The position numbers were made by a program, and so were the translations under genes. Below are positions 20,647 through 32,753 of a stretch of DNA of 64,000 nt, one piece after another. Position 1 is the first letter of the stretch. Each line of letters opens with the position of its first letter. The notes beneath the pieces are model-generated. The model was given only the letters and a program-made list of their open reading frames with translations, made no database searches and was not told the origin of the DNA. The stretch is from contig JAJKFL010000237.1 of the NCBI GenBank assembly GCA_021186555.1, positions 2,872,558 through 2,936,557 on the forward strand. Reading direction: 5' to 3'. This DNA is from Reticulitermes speratus. Lineage: Eukaryota > Arthropoda > Insecta > Blattodea > Rhinotermitidae.

Positions 20647-21858
20647 CATGACAAGAATTGAATTTATGAATCGTAATAACTGTAGATACAGTACACTGTT
20701 GATGTTCGAGATTTCGACCTATCGTGATCACAAACTGTACTACAATTTTGTTCGCCCTTTAGTGACTAGTTCCGATGAATCGGAATGAGACCAGGTAGCA
20801 GGCTAGTCAGCTGCCGCCACTCAACTGCTATTGCGCAGATCACACTCAGCTAAGTTAAACTCTGTCTTTCATTGCGTGAAGTTGATTGCTTTCTTGTGCA
20901 ATGAGGCCCTCCTGCAATCATTTCATATTATTTTGTGCTTCGAAATAGTGTTTGTATATTATTAAGAATAATAATTCTTTTCATACTATTTTTAGGTGAC
21001 TTTATAATTTCTTTGTGTTATTCATACCGTACATTTTTTTTATTATTTTGGTTCTATCCGACAAATGTACACTTCTATTTGACATTATTTAATATATATA
21101 TTTCATTGAAGTTGATCCAACATGTTTCGAACCTTATATGAGGTTCATCTTCAGGGACATCTGTTTTAAATTACACCAGCCCTTCTTCATTATATTATAT
21201 TATTGTTACTGGCATTTCATATTTTTTGGAACCAGACAGGAGGTTTACATTGAGGAGTTTCGATGTTCGTGACTGTTTTATCACGAAGATCGAGTATTGG
21301 ACAGCCACGACAGAGCCATCCATCGGCTAGTACTCAAACCTCACTCCCAGGCTTCACAACGAGCAATGTTAATATTCCGCTCACGTACTCTTCTTTTGAG
21401 GAGACAAATAGCCTCAAACGAAATGTGTCGTGTTGCTTTAAGCGAGAGACTGCTGGCAATGGAATGTTGACTGCGGGCATAGTTGTCATGTTATGGGACG
21501 ATGTGGGCCGAAAGTGACGTAATGACATAATAATATCACACAGAACATGACATCAGGACGAGAGGGTAAACAAGCAATTGTGAGCTACTGGGGCTTGTGT
21601 GGGGGGGGGGGGGCAGCCCGCTGTACGCCAGCGACCTCATGTTGACAGTCAAACATTCCGTCTGTACAGCCATACTGAACGTCAGTTGTCTGACACCGAC
21701 TTGACCCCACAAATTAACTGAATACACTCTTAAGACAAGTTATCAACTGTGTCACTGATACACGCGCACATTTCGGCAGATTTCGCGGAATGCTTCCTAC
21801 TACTCCGAAACTTTCTTTGTAATGTGTGTTTATTTAAGGATGCTATCAGCTGCTAAGA
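20647..21858. other. Unassigned region
   Basis: No supported gene. It includes an AT-rich stretch at 20930-21240, a hammerhead-like motif at 21111 and a G-run at about 21601-21613. ORFs on both strands at 21263-21727 are mutually overlapping and lack domains. Confidence 0.4.
21111..21160 (-). ncRNA. Hammerhead-like motif, copy 4
   Basis: Minus strand: GTCC, CTGAAGA, T, GAACCT-CATATA-AGGTTC, GAAA, CATG, TT, GGAT. Stem I can pair GUCC with GGAU (one G-U). The same extra U follows CTGAAGA as in the other three. Confidence 0.32.
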
Positions 21859-21944
21859 TTATACAGCGTTGGTGATGAATGAATGAATGAGTATGGACCA
21901 ATGCTCCATACTCATTCATACATCTACCACCAACGCTGTATAAT
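21859..21944. repeat. Inverted partial unit at the left border of the 91-bp array
   Basis: 21859-21897 is the reverse complement of a stretch of the 91-bp unit (ATACAGCGTTGG ... GAGTATGGA). It faces the first forward unit across an 8-base centre, forming a hairpin of about 38-bp arms at the array edge. Confidence 0.88.
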
Positions 21945-24832
21945 GTTCCTCTCCCAGTACTTCAGTTTTCCATTGTCAGTATCATTCCACCAATGCTCCA
22001 TACTCATTCATACATCTACCACCAACGCTGTATAATGTTTCTCTCCCAGTACTTCAGTTTTCCATTGTCAGTATCATTCCACCAATTCTCCATACTCATT
22101 CATTCATCTACCACCAACGCTGTATAATGTTTTTCTCCCAGTACTTCAGTTTTCCTCTGTCAGTATCATTCCACCAATGCTCCATACTCATTCATACATC
22201 TACCACCAACGCTGTATAATGTTTCTCTCCCAGTACTTCAGTTTCGCCTGTCAGTATCATTCCACCAATGCTCCATACTCATTCATACATCTACCACCAA
22301 CGCTGTATAATGTTTCTCTCCCAATACTTCAGTTTCCCCTGTCAGTATCATTCCACCAATGCTCCATACTCATTCATACATCTACCACCAACGCTGTATA
22401 ATGTTTCTCTCCCAGTACTTCAGTTTCGCCTGTCAGTATCATTCCACCAATGCTCCATACTCATTCATACATCTACCACCAACGCTGTATAATGTTTCTC
22501 TCCCAGTACTTCAGTTTCCCCTGTCAGTATCATTCCACCAATTCTCCATACTCATTCATACATCTACCACCAACGCTGTATAATGTTTCTCTCCCAGTAC
22601 TTCAGTTTTCCCCTGTCAGTATCATTCCACCAATGCTCCATACTCATTCATACATCTACCACCAACGCTGTATAATGTTTCTCTCCCACTACTTCAGTTT
22701 TCCCCTGTCAGTATCATTCCACCAATGCTCCATATTCATTCATACATCTACCACCAACGCTGTATAACGTTTCTCTCCCAGTACTTCAGTTTCCCCTGTC
22801 AGTATCATTCCACCAATGCTCCATACTCATTCATACATCTACCACCAACGCTGTGTAATGTTTCTCTCCCAGTACTTCAGTTTTCCCCTGTCAGTATCAT
22901 TCCACCAATGCTCCATACTCATTCATACATCTACCACCAACGCTGTGTAATGTTTCTCTCCCAGTACTTCAGTTTTCCCTGTCAGTATCATTCCACCAAT
23001 GCTCCATACTCATTCATACATCTACCACCAACGCTGTGTAATGTTTCTCTCCCAGTACTTCAGTTTTCCCCTGTCAGTATCATTCTACCAATGCTCCATA
23101 CTCATTCATACATCTACCACCAACGCTGTGTAATGTTTCTCTCCCAGTACTTCAGTTTTCCCCTGTCAGTATCATTCCACCAATGCTCCATACTCATTCA
23201 TACATCTACCACCAACGCTGTATAATGTTTCTCTCCCAGTACTTCAGTTTTCCCTGTCAGTATCATTCCACCAATGCTCCATACTCATTCATACATCTAC
23301 CACCAACGCTGTATAATGTTTCTCTCCAGTACTTCAGTTTTCCCCTGTCAGTATCATTCCACCAATGCTCCATACTCATTCATACATCTACCACCAACGC
23401 TGTGTAATGTTTCTCTCCCAGTACTTCAGTTTTCCCCTGTCAGTATCATTCTACCAATGCTCCATATTCATTCATACATCTACCACCAACGCTGTGTAAC
23501 GTTTCTCTCCCAGTACTTCAGTTTCCCCTGTCAGTATCATTCCACCAATGCTCCATACTCATTCATACATCTACCACCAACGCTGTGTAATGTTTCTCTC
23601 CCAGTACTTCAGTTTTCCCCTGTCAGTATCATTCCACCAATGCTCCATACTCATTCATACATCTACCACCAACGCTGTGTAATGTTTCTCTCCCAGTACT
23701 TCAGTTTTCCCCTGTCAGTATCATTCCACCAATGCTCCATACTCATTTATACATCTACCACCAACGCTGTGTAATGTTTCTCTCCCAGTACTTCAGTTTT
23801 CCCCTGTCAGTATCATTCTACCAATGCTCCATACTCATTCATACATCTACCACCAACGCTGTGTAATGTTTCTCTCCCAGTACTTCAGTTTTCCCCTGTC
23901 AGTATCATTCCACCAATGCTCCATACTCATTCATACATCTACCACCAACGCTGTATAATGTTTCTCTCCCAGTACTTCAGTTTTCCCCTGTCAGTATCAT
24001 TCCACCAATACTCCATATTCATTCATACATCTACCACCAACGCTGTATAACGTTTCTCTCCCAGTACTTCAGTTTTCCCCTGTCAGTATCATTCCACCAA
24101 TGCTCCATACTCATTCATACATCTACCACCAACGCTGTGTAATGTTTCTCTCCCAGTACTTCAGTTTTCCCCTGTCAGTATCATTCCACCAATGCTCCAT
24201 ACTCATTCATTCATCTACCATCAACGCTGTATAATGTTTTCTCCCAGTACTTCAGTTTCCCCTGTCAGTATCATTCCACCAATGCTCCATACACATTCAT
24301 TCATCTACCACCAACGCTGTATAATGTTTCTCTCTCCCAGTACTTCAGTTTCCCCTGTCACTATCATTCCACCAATGCTCCATACTCATTCATCCATCTA
24401 CCACCAACGCTGTATAATGTTTCTCTCCCAGTACTTCAGTTTCCCCTGTCAGTATCACGCCACCAATGCTCCATACTCATTCATTCATCTACCACCAACG
24501 CTGTATAATGTTTCTCTCCCAGTACTTCAGTTTCCCCTGTCACTATCATTCCACCAATGCTCCATACTCATTCATCCATCTACCACCAACGCTGTATAAT
24601 GTTTCTCTCCCAGTACTTCAGTTTCCCCTGTCAGTATCATTCCACCAATGCTCCATCCTCATTCATACATCTACCACCAACGCTGTATAATGTTTCTCTC
24701 CCAGTACTTCAGTTTCCCCTGTCACTATCATTCCACCAATGCTCCACACTCATTCATCCATCTACCACCAACGCTGTATAATGTTTCTCTCCCAGTACTT
24801 CAGTCTTCCCCTGTCAGTATCATCCCACCATG
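21898..24832 (+). repeat. 91-bp satellite derived from SINE-A
   Basis: About 32 units of 91-92 bp. Each unit carries CAGTACTTCAGTTTTCCCC, ATCATTCCACCAATGCTCCA and CATCTACCACCAACGCTG. In order, these match AGTACTTCGGTTTTCCCC, TTTCATTCCACCGGTGCTCCA and CATCTTCATCACAGGGTTG in SINE-A bodies. Variant CATTCTACC recurs at 23081, 23447 and 23814 (about four units apart), showing block duplication. ORFs of 74-166 codons are repeat translations. Confidence 0.95.
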
Positions 24833-25633
24833 TATTTGTACTCATCTTCATCGACACTTACCAGAAAAACAAATGGGAGAAGCCTGGGAACCTAAAAAAT
24901 GTAATACCCTTTCGGATATCGAGAGTCTGTGGATAGAAAAGTACTTTCAGCTTGTCTTTCAAGGGTTGAAAGATGGCAAGAAGTATACAGTATTGGGGTG
25001 GAGCAGTGTAACGTGACACACTGCAACAAAGACTGCATGTGAGGGATGTTCTGGTGAAAGCCAGATGGCGTACTGGAGCTGCTGGAGAGCCTGCGCTAAG
25101 AGGACAAGGAAGTGACAGGAGTACAGTGTCCTTAGTTTGTTTGTCCTCTGCCACTTCCCTCCGCTGCACCTCCGCGCGTGTAGGCGATAGCATGAACGAG
25201 CCGACAGGAAGGTAAAAGCGACAGTTGTCGGATAAAATAATGATCCTATATCTACCCCACGAATATTGCGGAGAGCTTTCAATAAATATACGGGGCGAAA
25301 TTTGCCGAAAAATCTTTTAAGTTCAAACCAGAAATCCTACAAAACGGAAGAGCTCTACTGCAATACCGACTGATGACTGTGACTAGATCCTCGCACCAGA
25401 TTCCTAGCTGTCAGGATAACATTCGTAACGCTACTGAATATACTTCACATTTATATAAGTAAAGTGTTCATTACCGTGATCACAAAAGCAGTAACGCTGG
25501 TCCCTATCACGGTCAGCTGAATCCACTCCCCACTCCCTGCTTCTGTAAGACCAATCACAATACTGTCATACCTACTCTGTAATTTCTGAACTTTTCTCTG
25601 CCCTTACAATTTTTAAATAAAACGTAAGCAGTT
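24833..25633. other. Unassigned region
   Basis: Overlapping ORFs at 24858-25282 on both strands show no domain. The only recognised item is the MITE-E copy at 25130. Confidence 0.4.
25130..25243. mobile_element. MITE-E, left-truncated copy
   Basis: Contains CCACTTCCCTCCG, CGCGCGTGTAGGCGAT, CGAGCCGACAGGAAG and the right end CGACAGTTGTCGGATAAA followed by ATAATGA. It matches 42472-42603. The left TIR is not recognisable. Confidence 0.7.
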
Positions 25634-26454
25634 ATCATTCCTTACTTGCGCCATTACATGGCACCATATCATTCCTTACTTGCGCCATTACATGGCACCA
25701 TATCATTCCTTACTTGCGCCATTACATGGCACCATATCATTCCTTACTTGCGCCATTACATGGCACCATATCATTCCTTACTTGCGCCATTACATGGCAC
25801 CATATGATTCCTTACTTGCGCCATTACATGGCACCATATCATTCCTTACTTGCGTCATTACATGGCACCATATCATTCCTTACTTGCGCCATTACATGGC
25901 ACCATATCATTCCTTACTTGCGCCATTACATGGCACCATATCATTCCTTACTTGCGTCATTACATGGCACCATATCATTCCTTACTTGCGCCATTACATG
26001 GCACCATATCATTCCTTACTTGCGCCATTACATGGCACCATATCATTCCTTACTTGCGCCATTACATGGCACCATATCATTCCTTACTTGCGCCATTACA
26101 TGGCACCATATCATTCCTTACTTGCGTCATTACATGGCACCATATCATTCCTTACTTGCGCCATTACATGGCACCATATCATTCCTTACTTGCGTCATTA
26201 CATGGCACCATATCATTCCTTACTTGCGCCATTACATGGCACCATATCATTCCTTACTTGCGCCATTACATGGCACCATATCATTCCTTACTTGCGCCAT
26301 TACATGGCACCATATCATTCCTTACTTGCGCCATTACATGGCACCATATCATTCCTTACTTGCGCCATTACATGGCACCATATCATTCCTTACTTGCGCC
26401 ATTACATGGCACCATATCATTCCTTACTTGCGCCATTACATGGCACCATATCAT
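25634..26454 (+). repeat. 34-bp satellite array
   Basis: About 24 copies of ATCATTCCTTACTTGCGCC joined to ATTACATGGCACCAT. The only common variant is GCGTC for GCGCC. Because 34 is not a multiple of three, all forward frames cycle through the unit without stops, giving three false ORFs of 213-265 codons. Confidence 0.98.
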
Positions 26455-26480
26455 CGCCACTGATTTTGTTACCCTAATAC

Positions 26481-26632
26481 AGGGTCATTAATTTATCCGG
26501 CACAACTATCCGTTGCTACTTCCTGTCCGCCCATTTATCATATTAATGCAGCCAACTCGGCCGATCGCCCACACAGCGAGCGGATCAGCAGCAAGAAGTG
26601 ACCAGCGATATTTGTCAGATAAAACAAGGGAC
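26481..26632. mobile_element. MITE-E copy, diverged
   Basis: Left end AGGGTCATTAATTTATCC, interior TACTTCCTGTCCGCCC and AAGAAGTGACCAGCG, right end TTTGTCAGATAAAACAAG. TIRs are recognisable but mutated. Confidence 0.7.
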
Positions 26633-26788
26633 TTGAATTATGTCAATTTTATGAAGATTACAAAATATAAAGCTTCCCATCACGTAATTTTCTCCATTAT
26701 GTAACTTCCTTTCTGTTTCATTCGTTTGTTATTAGTATCCTGTAGGCAAAAATTGTCAATCTGCTCTTCCCTACGGTGAAACAAGATA

Positions 26789-27090
26789 GGCAATGTACGT
26801 ATAACGTAACACTGTGGCGCGTTCGCGTAATGTTTATACCTCCTCGACTATCCTAACAGCCTGACACCATTTCACTCGTACAAAGCGCTTTCATGACGTG
26901 TTTAGGTCTTGATCTGAAGTGTCCGATATTTTTGCCTGATTTTAACCAAATTTGGTTTTTCTCGATACGTTTTCATACAAGCTCGCAATACCAAATTTCA
27001 CGTATATCCGTTCAGCGAGGGTTGCGCTGATGTAGACGAGCTGACGGACCCACATGACGCAGGTAATACGCACTTTTCGCGACTAAAAAC
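26789..27090 (+). mobile_element. RepD, old internally deleted copy
   Basis: Left end GGCAATGTACGTATAACG and GGCGCGTTCGCGTAA are well kept. The 3' half (TTCACGTATATCCGTTCAGC, GACGGACCCACATGACG) is strongly diverged and about 200 bp are missing in the middle. Confidence 0.75.
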
Positions 27091-27175
27091 GAGTCACCAG
27101 TCAGATAAACTGCGGTTATGTATGTCAGCATATGTAGGTGCTTAGATAGGGCAAGACGATGAGGGACTTCGGGTG

Positions 27176-27425
27176 ATCAAATTAAGGTGAGATGGGCTGG
27201 GCATGGAGCACGATGGGGAATAAAGAAATGCATACAGCTTTTTGTGGTGGGGAAACCTGAAGGAAAGAGACATCGTGCAATACCTAGGCGCAGGTAAAAG
27301 TGTAATATTAAAACGGGGGTTAAGAAAATAGAATGGAGTGACGTAAAGTGAATTAATTTGGCTCAGGAAAAGTGGCGGTCTCTTCTGAACACAGCAGTAA
27401 GTAACCTGAATGAACGAAACCACTC
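27176..27425 (+). pseudogene. LINE ORF C-terminal fragment
   Basis: The frame reads RWAGHGARWG, then VVGKPEGKRHRAIPRRR, stop, KCNIKTGVKKIEWSDVK, stop, INLAQEKWRSLLNTAVSNL. The order RWAGH, GKPEGKR, DLAQ, RWRALVNAVMN is the usual tail of insect non-LTR retrotransposon polyproteins. Two stops and divergence show an old dead copy. Confidence 0.85.
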
Positions 27426-27484
27426 GGAAGACGGAGACGCAAATGACAGGGTAATATTAAAGGAGGAGCTGGATCGGATTAATC

Positions 27485-27711
27485 TTCCCGATTGTGTCAC
27501 TGGAATTTTTCATTGACATAATCCTTCCGGCCGCACTATGGCCCTGGGGTCGACTCAGCCTCTAACAGAAATGAGTACCAGGTGTATTTCCTGGGGGTAA
27601 AGGCGGCCGGTGCGTAGGACTGACAACCTTACCACCTTCATGTGCCGATTGTCTACAAATCTGGGAGCCTCAACCTCCTGGAACCCTAAGGGCCTGTAAT
27701 GGGATTGCTTT
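27485..27711 (+). mobile_element. SINE-B copy lacking its tRNA head
   Basis: Starts at CCCGATTGTGTCACTGG, just after where the B-box would lie, and runs through the family body to GGGATTGCTTTA. This 5' truncation is typical of incomplete reverse transcription. Confidence 0.92.
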
Positions 27712-27727
27712 ACGTTTTTTCTTTTAC

Positions 27728-27835
27728 CTCACGATACGGACAGGTGGCGGGCTCTTGTGAATGCGGTAATGAACCATCGGGTTTTATAAAAGGCGGGGAG
27801 TTTCTTGACTAGCTGAGAACTATTGGCTTCTCAGT
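27728..27835 (+). pseudogene. LINE ORF C-terminus and 3' UTR fragment
   Basis: Reads DTDRWRALVNAVMNHRVL and stop, then TTCTTGACTAGCTGAGAAC of the 3' UTR. It is a second, separate copy of the tail type at 27176 and shares its 3' UTR with 45853, 57655 and 59868. Confidence 0.82.
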
Positions 27836-28434
27836 GAGGAATCTGCCCCGTGGAGTTATCTGTATGGAGACAAGACATCCTAAATTGAATGGTTGTTAAG
27901 ATCGTTAACGATAAGTAGTTTGTGGTGCTGATATGGCGTCGTTAGCATTCCGCAGTCTTCCCGTCAGCAGGCTGGGCGTTCAAGGATGAGATAAAGCCAC
28001 GAGAAGGTCGCGGCGACTCAATTAACACTGGCTTAGTTGCTGCGCGCGGCTTAGGCTGTGGTGACGACAGCACAATAGCTTGGGACTGCGCTGCGGCCAC
28101 GCCACGCAGCCATGGCTCGTTGGAATCCACCGTCTGTCGATCTATCGAATTGCGAGATGTGAAACTATGCAGTCGTCACACCTCGGCACTGGTGGAGTTA
28201 CCACATTCCTTATCCTTACTAACAAACCATTCATGGTTATTCAGCTCTTCAATAAACACTTCAATTTCATCTAATTTACGCTATATAAAAATAAAATTCC
28301 TACCTCAAAGAGGACACACTCAGTCTCCATTACAAAGACCAGCCAGTTAATGGTGTTTAGTAACGTACTGAATACCGTGAAAGCAAAATGTCGAGTTTCG
28401 AATTGTTACAGCAAGTGATATAGTTACCACACGG
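27836..28434. other. Unassigned region
   Basis: ORFs on both strands at 27942-28350 overlap and have no recognisable domain. No repeat found. Confidence 0.4.
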
Positions 28435-28496
28435 CTTTAATCCTTTAAATCCCTGTGGTTAGTATATTTACCACAGCGCTTGACGTTCAAAAACGC
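28435..28496 (+). repeat. Sat114 element 5' terminus, locus 3
   Basis: TTAATCCTTTAAATCCCTGTGG, read as TTAA then CCTTTAAATCCC, followed by GTGGTTAGTATATTTACCAC and CTGCCCACACAGTG. It is more diverged than other copies. TTAA lies directly before the conserved end. Confidence 0.82.
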
Positions 28497-31131
28497 TGCC
28501 CACACAGTGTATTTATGTGTTTTGTGTGGATCTCAGAACAAACAGCGATTATTTCACTGTACAACATTAACTGACTGGTTTGTATAACTGAGACGGAGTG
28601 TGTTTACTGCGCGGTACGGACTGTATTTATGTGTTTTGTGTGGATCTCAGAACAAACAGCGATTATTTCACTGTACAACATTAACTGACTGGTTTGTATA
28701 ACTGAGACGGAGTGTGTTTACTGCGCGGTACGGACTGTATTTATGTGTTTTGTGTGGATCTCAGAACAAACAGCGATTATTTCACTGTACAACATTAACT
28801 GACTGGTTTGTGTAACTGAGACGGAGTGTGTTTACTGCACGGTACGGACTGTATTTATGTGTTTTTTGTGGATCTCAGAACAAACAGCGATTATTTCACT
28901 GTACAACATTAACTGACTGGTTTGTATAACTGAGACGGAGTGTGTTTACTGCGCGGTACGGACTGTATTTATGTGTTTTGTGTGGATCTCAGAACAAACA
29001 GCGATTATTTCACTGTACAGCATTAACTGACTGGTTTGTATAACTGAGACGGAGTGTGTTTACTGCGCGGTACGGACTGTATTTATGTGTTTTGTGTGGA
29101 TCTCAGAACAAACAGCGATTATTTCACTGTACAGCATTAACTGACTGTTTTGTGTAACTGAGACGGAGTGTGTTTACTGCGCGGTACGGACTGTATTTAT
29201 GTGTTTTGTGTGGATCTCAGAACAAACAGCGATTATTTCACTGTACAGCATTAACTGACTGGTTTGTGTAACTGAGACGGAGTGTGTTTACTGCGCGGTA
29301 CGGACTGTATTTATGTGTTTTGTGTGGATCTCAGAACAAACAGCGATTATTTCACTGTACAGCATTAACTGACTGGTTTGTATAACTGAGACGGAGTGTG
29401 TTTACTGCGCGGTACGGACTGTATTTATGTGTTTTGTGTGGATCTCAGAACAAACAGCGATTATTTCACTGTACAGCATTAACTGACTGTTTTGTGTAAC
29501 TGAGACGGAGTGTGTTTACTGCGCGGTACGGACTGTATTTATGTGTTTTGTGTGGATCTCAGAACAAACAGCGATTATTTCACTGTACAACATTAACTGA
29601 CTGGTTTGTGTAACTGAGACGGAGTGTGTTTACTGCGCGGTACGGACTGTATTTATGTGTTTTGTGTGGATCTCAGAACAAACAGCGATTATTTCACTGT
29701 ACAACATTAACTGACTGGTTTGTATAACTGAGACGGGTGTGTTTACTGCGCGGTACGGACTGTATTTATGTGTTTTGTGTGGATCTCAGAACAAACAGCG
29801 ATTATTTCACTATACAACATTAACTGACTGGTTTGTATAACTGAGACGGAGTGTGTTTACTGCGCGGTACGGACTGTATTTATGTGTTTTGTGTGGATCT
29901 CAGAACAAACAGCCATTATTTCACTGTACAACATTAACTGACTGGTTTGTATAACTGAGACGGAGTGTGTTTACTGCGCGGTACGGACTGTATTTATGTG
30001 TTTTGTGTGGATCTCAGAACAAACAGCGATTATTTCACTGTACAACATTAACTGACTGGTTTGTGTAACTGAGACGGAGTGTGTTTACTGCACGGTACGG
30101 ACTGTATTTATGTGTTTTGTGTGGATCTCAGAACAAACAGCCATTATTTCACTGTACAACATTAACTGACTGGTTTGTATAACTGAGACGGAGTGTGTTT
30201 ACTGCGCGGTACGGACTGTATTTATGTGTTTTGTGTGGATCTCAGAACAAACAGCCATTATTTCACTGTACAACATTAACTGACTGGTTTGTATAACTGA
30301 GACGGAGTGTGTTTACTGCGCGGTACGGACTGTATTTATGTGTTTTGTGTGGATCTCAGAACAAACAGCCATTATTTCACTGTACAACATTAACTGACTG
30401 GTTTGTATAACTGAGACGGAGTGTGTTTACTGCGCGGTACGGACTGTATTTATGTGTTTTGTATGGATCTCAGAACAAACAGCGATTATTTCACTGTACA
30501 ACATTAACTGACTGGTTTGTATAACTGAGACGGAGTGTGTTTACTGCGCGGTACGGACTGTATTTATGTGTTTTGTATGGATCTCAGAACAAACAGCGAT
30601 TATTTCACTGTACAACATTAACTGACTGGTTTGTATAACTGAGACGGAGTGTGTTTACTGCGCGGTACGGACTGTATTTATGTGTTTTGTATGGATCTCA
30701 GAACAAACAGCGATTATTTCACTGTACAACATTAACTGACTGGTTTGTATAACTGAGACGGAGTGTGTTTACTGCGCGGTACGGACTGTATTTATGTGTT
30801 TTGTATGGATCTCAGAACAAACAGCCATTATTTCACTGTACAACATTAACTGACTGGTTTGTATAACTGAGACGGAGTGTGTTTACTGCGCGGTACGGAC
30901 TGTATTTATGTGTTTTGTGTGGATCTCAGAACAAACAGCCATTATTTCACTGTACAACATTAACTGACTGGTTTGTATAACTGAGACGGAGTGTGTTTAC
31001 TGCGCGGTACGGACTGTATTTATGTGTTTTGTGTGGATCTCAGAACAAACAGCGATTATTTCACTGTACAACATTAACTGACTGGTTTGTATAACTGAGA
31101 CCGAGTGTGTTTACTGCGCGGTGCGAGCTGA
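28497..31131 (+). repeat. Sat114 satellite array, locus 3
   Basis: About 23 units, the longest array here. Sub-variants are clustered: AGCCATTATTTC (30-31 kb) and TTTTGTATGGATC (30.45-30.83 kb) occur in consecutive or near-consecutive units, showing local spread of mutations. Confidence 0.97.
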
Positions 31132-31330
31132 ATATTTAGATATAATTCCCGTTAGTGTTACTACCCTTTATGCTTCAGTCAGTCGCCGGCCTTTCACCAC
31201 GGAGGTCCGGTTTCGATCACAGACCAAGCCATGACAGATTTGCTGTGGACAAAGTGACACTGAGCCAGGGTTTTCTCCCAAGTACTTCGGTTTTCCCGTG
31301 TCAAGGTCATTCCACCAACGTTCTAGGGTG
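31132..31330 (+). mobile_element. Sat114 3' tail then decayed SINE-A
   Basis: The tail GAATATTTAGATATAATTCC is followed from about 31171 by a SINE-A fragment: CAGTCGCCGGCCTTTCACC, GTGGACAAAGTGACAC, AGTACTTCGGTTTTCCCG and CATTCCACCAACG. The A-box is lost and the 3' half is missing. Confidence 0.75.
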
Positions 31331-31890
31331 AATTTTCCTTTTACTTTAATTTGTAATGTTCTGGATTCGAGGTTCTACTCAAGTCGTCCTTCCATCTTTT
31401 ACATGGTCTACTACTTCTTCTCCTACATTTTGGTGTACAGTGGTAAAATCTTTTAGCAGACTGTAATTTCATCCTTCTTTGCATCTCGTGGAACCAAATC
31501 ATTGATATTCCATACTTGGTCTTAATGCTAAATATACAGGATAAATCAACAATAATAAAACAGTTTCAGGTTTTTAAAATGAAGTAACCTTCAGCCTCCA
31601 CGACGTGATATGAATCAATTCTCAAATCCTTTTTTTTTTCCGCAGTTAATCAACAGTTGACACGTACGACGTAACTGCAGGCTCACTTCCTTACACACAT
31701 ACACTGTTACGTAATTTGTTTTTGAATCACCCTGTATTCAGTGCTTGTCTGGCTGTTCGCCTGTAGCCACCAACAGCCGTAAGTACCTCAATGTAGCTGC
31801 GTCATGTCCTTACAGCAGTGTGGGCATGGCCATTACTTGACACAAATGGACGGACAGTCCACACATTATGTTGGACACTGCTGGAGTACA
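31331..31890. other. Unassigned region
   Basis: No supported gene or repeat. A T-run lies at about 31631-31639. Confidence 0.4.
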
Positions 31891-32379
31891 GGCAATGTGC
31901 GTATAGCGTAACACTGGGGCGCGTTCGCGTAACAATTGTTGCATTGGAAAAGTAATAACTGTGTATCTGCACCTTAGTTATCCAGCATGCAAAGCGCATG
32001 CGCTGTATTATATTGTCATCTGTGGCCTGTCTGGCTGTACCATATTTTTCCACATTATCTCATAAACGGTACGATTTTCGGGAAAAAGTTATTGAACATA
32101 AAATGTGTGTTTTGATTTTCTGTACAACTTTTGTCTGAAACATTTCTCATTTTAAGAAGAATTCAGCGAGATATTATCATAAATGTACATAGGTCTTCAT
32201 GTAAAGTACCGTTATTGTTGTCAGATTTTAATGAAAATTGAATTTTCTCGACAGATTTTTGAGAAGTACTGAAATATTAGATTTCATGAAAATCCGTCCA
32301 GTTGGAGCCGAGTTGTTCACTGCGGAATGACATGACGAAGCTAATAGTCGCTTTTCGCAGTTTTGCGAACGCGCCTAAA
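31891..32379 (+). mobile_element. RepD, full copy
   Basis: Left end GGCAATGTGCGTATAGCG then GGGGCGCGTTCGCGTAAC; right end GCAGTTTTGCGAACGCGCC then TAAA. Length 489 bp. The body matches 19477 throughout. Confidence 0.9.
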
Positions 32380-32514
32380 CATGGTTCAGATATGTACCGC
32401 ACGACACGTGGGTTTACGTTCGTATTTTTCGCTGTTACTGGAATGCCAGAACACCTGTCCATAAAATGCTTACAGTTTCAATAAAGGTAAATATGTAGCC
32501 TCGTCACACCATTA

Positions 32515-32750
32515 AGGCGTATTGGGGGAATAATCGTATAGCTCCACTCATTTTAAACCTAGGTACTAAACGTAGTCAACTTCATGCACCGACCCTTCTG
32601 TACCGAACTGAACAGGAGGCTGGGTCGGTCTGGATGTTCTGGATAACAGAAAAGCCCGTCGCCCTTCCCGGGAATCGAACCACGGCTCGCAGTTTCGTTA
32701 AATATACCCAATTTCCGTGTCATAATTATTTCGGCACGATACTGCATGCG
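32515..32750 (-). mobile_element. SINE-D copy (tRNA-like)
   Basis: Minus strand: a GTGGTTCGATTCCCGGG B-box region, CCAGAACATCCAGACCGAC, CCAGCCTCCTGTTCAG, and a 3' end TATACGATTATTCCCCCAAT. It matches the body of the copies at 33352 and 46125. The A-box side is degraded. Confidence 0.72.
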
Positions 32751-32753
32751 ACA

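Noticed and set aside
22177-24781. Many open frames of 74-166 codons (MLHTHSYIYHQRC)
   Set aside because: Translations of the 91-bp satellite starting at the ATG inside CAATGCTCC.
24858-25282. Overlapping 107- and 111-codon minus-strand frames
   Set aside because: No recognisable domain, overlapping each other and a MITE-E copy; no splice or promoter support visible.
25680-26491. Three forward open frames of 213-265 codons (MAPYHSLL-type repeats)
   Set aside because: Frame-cycling through the 34-bp satellite.
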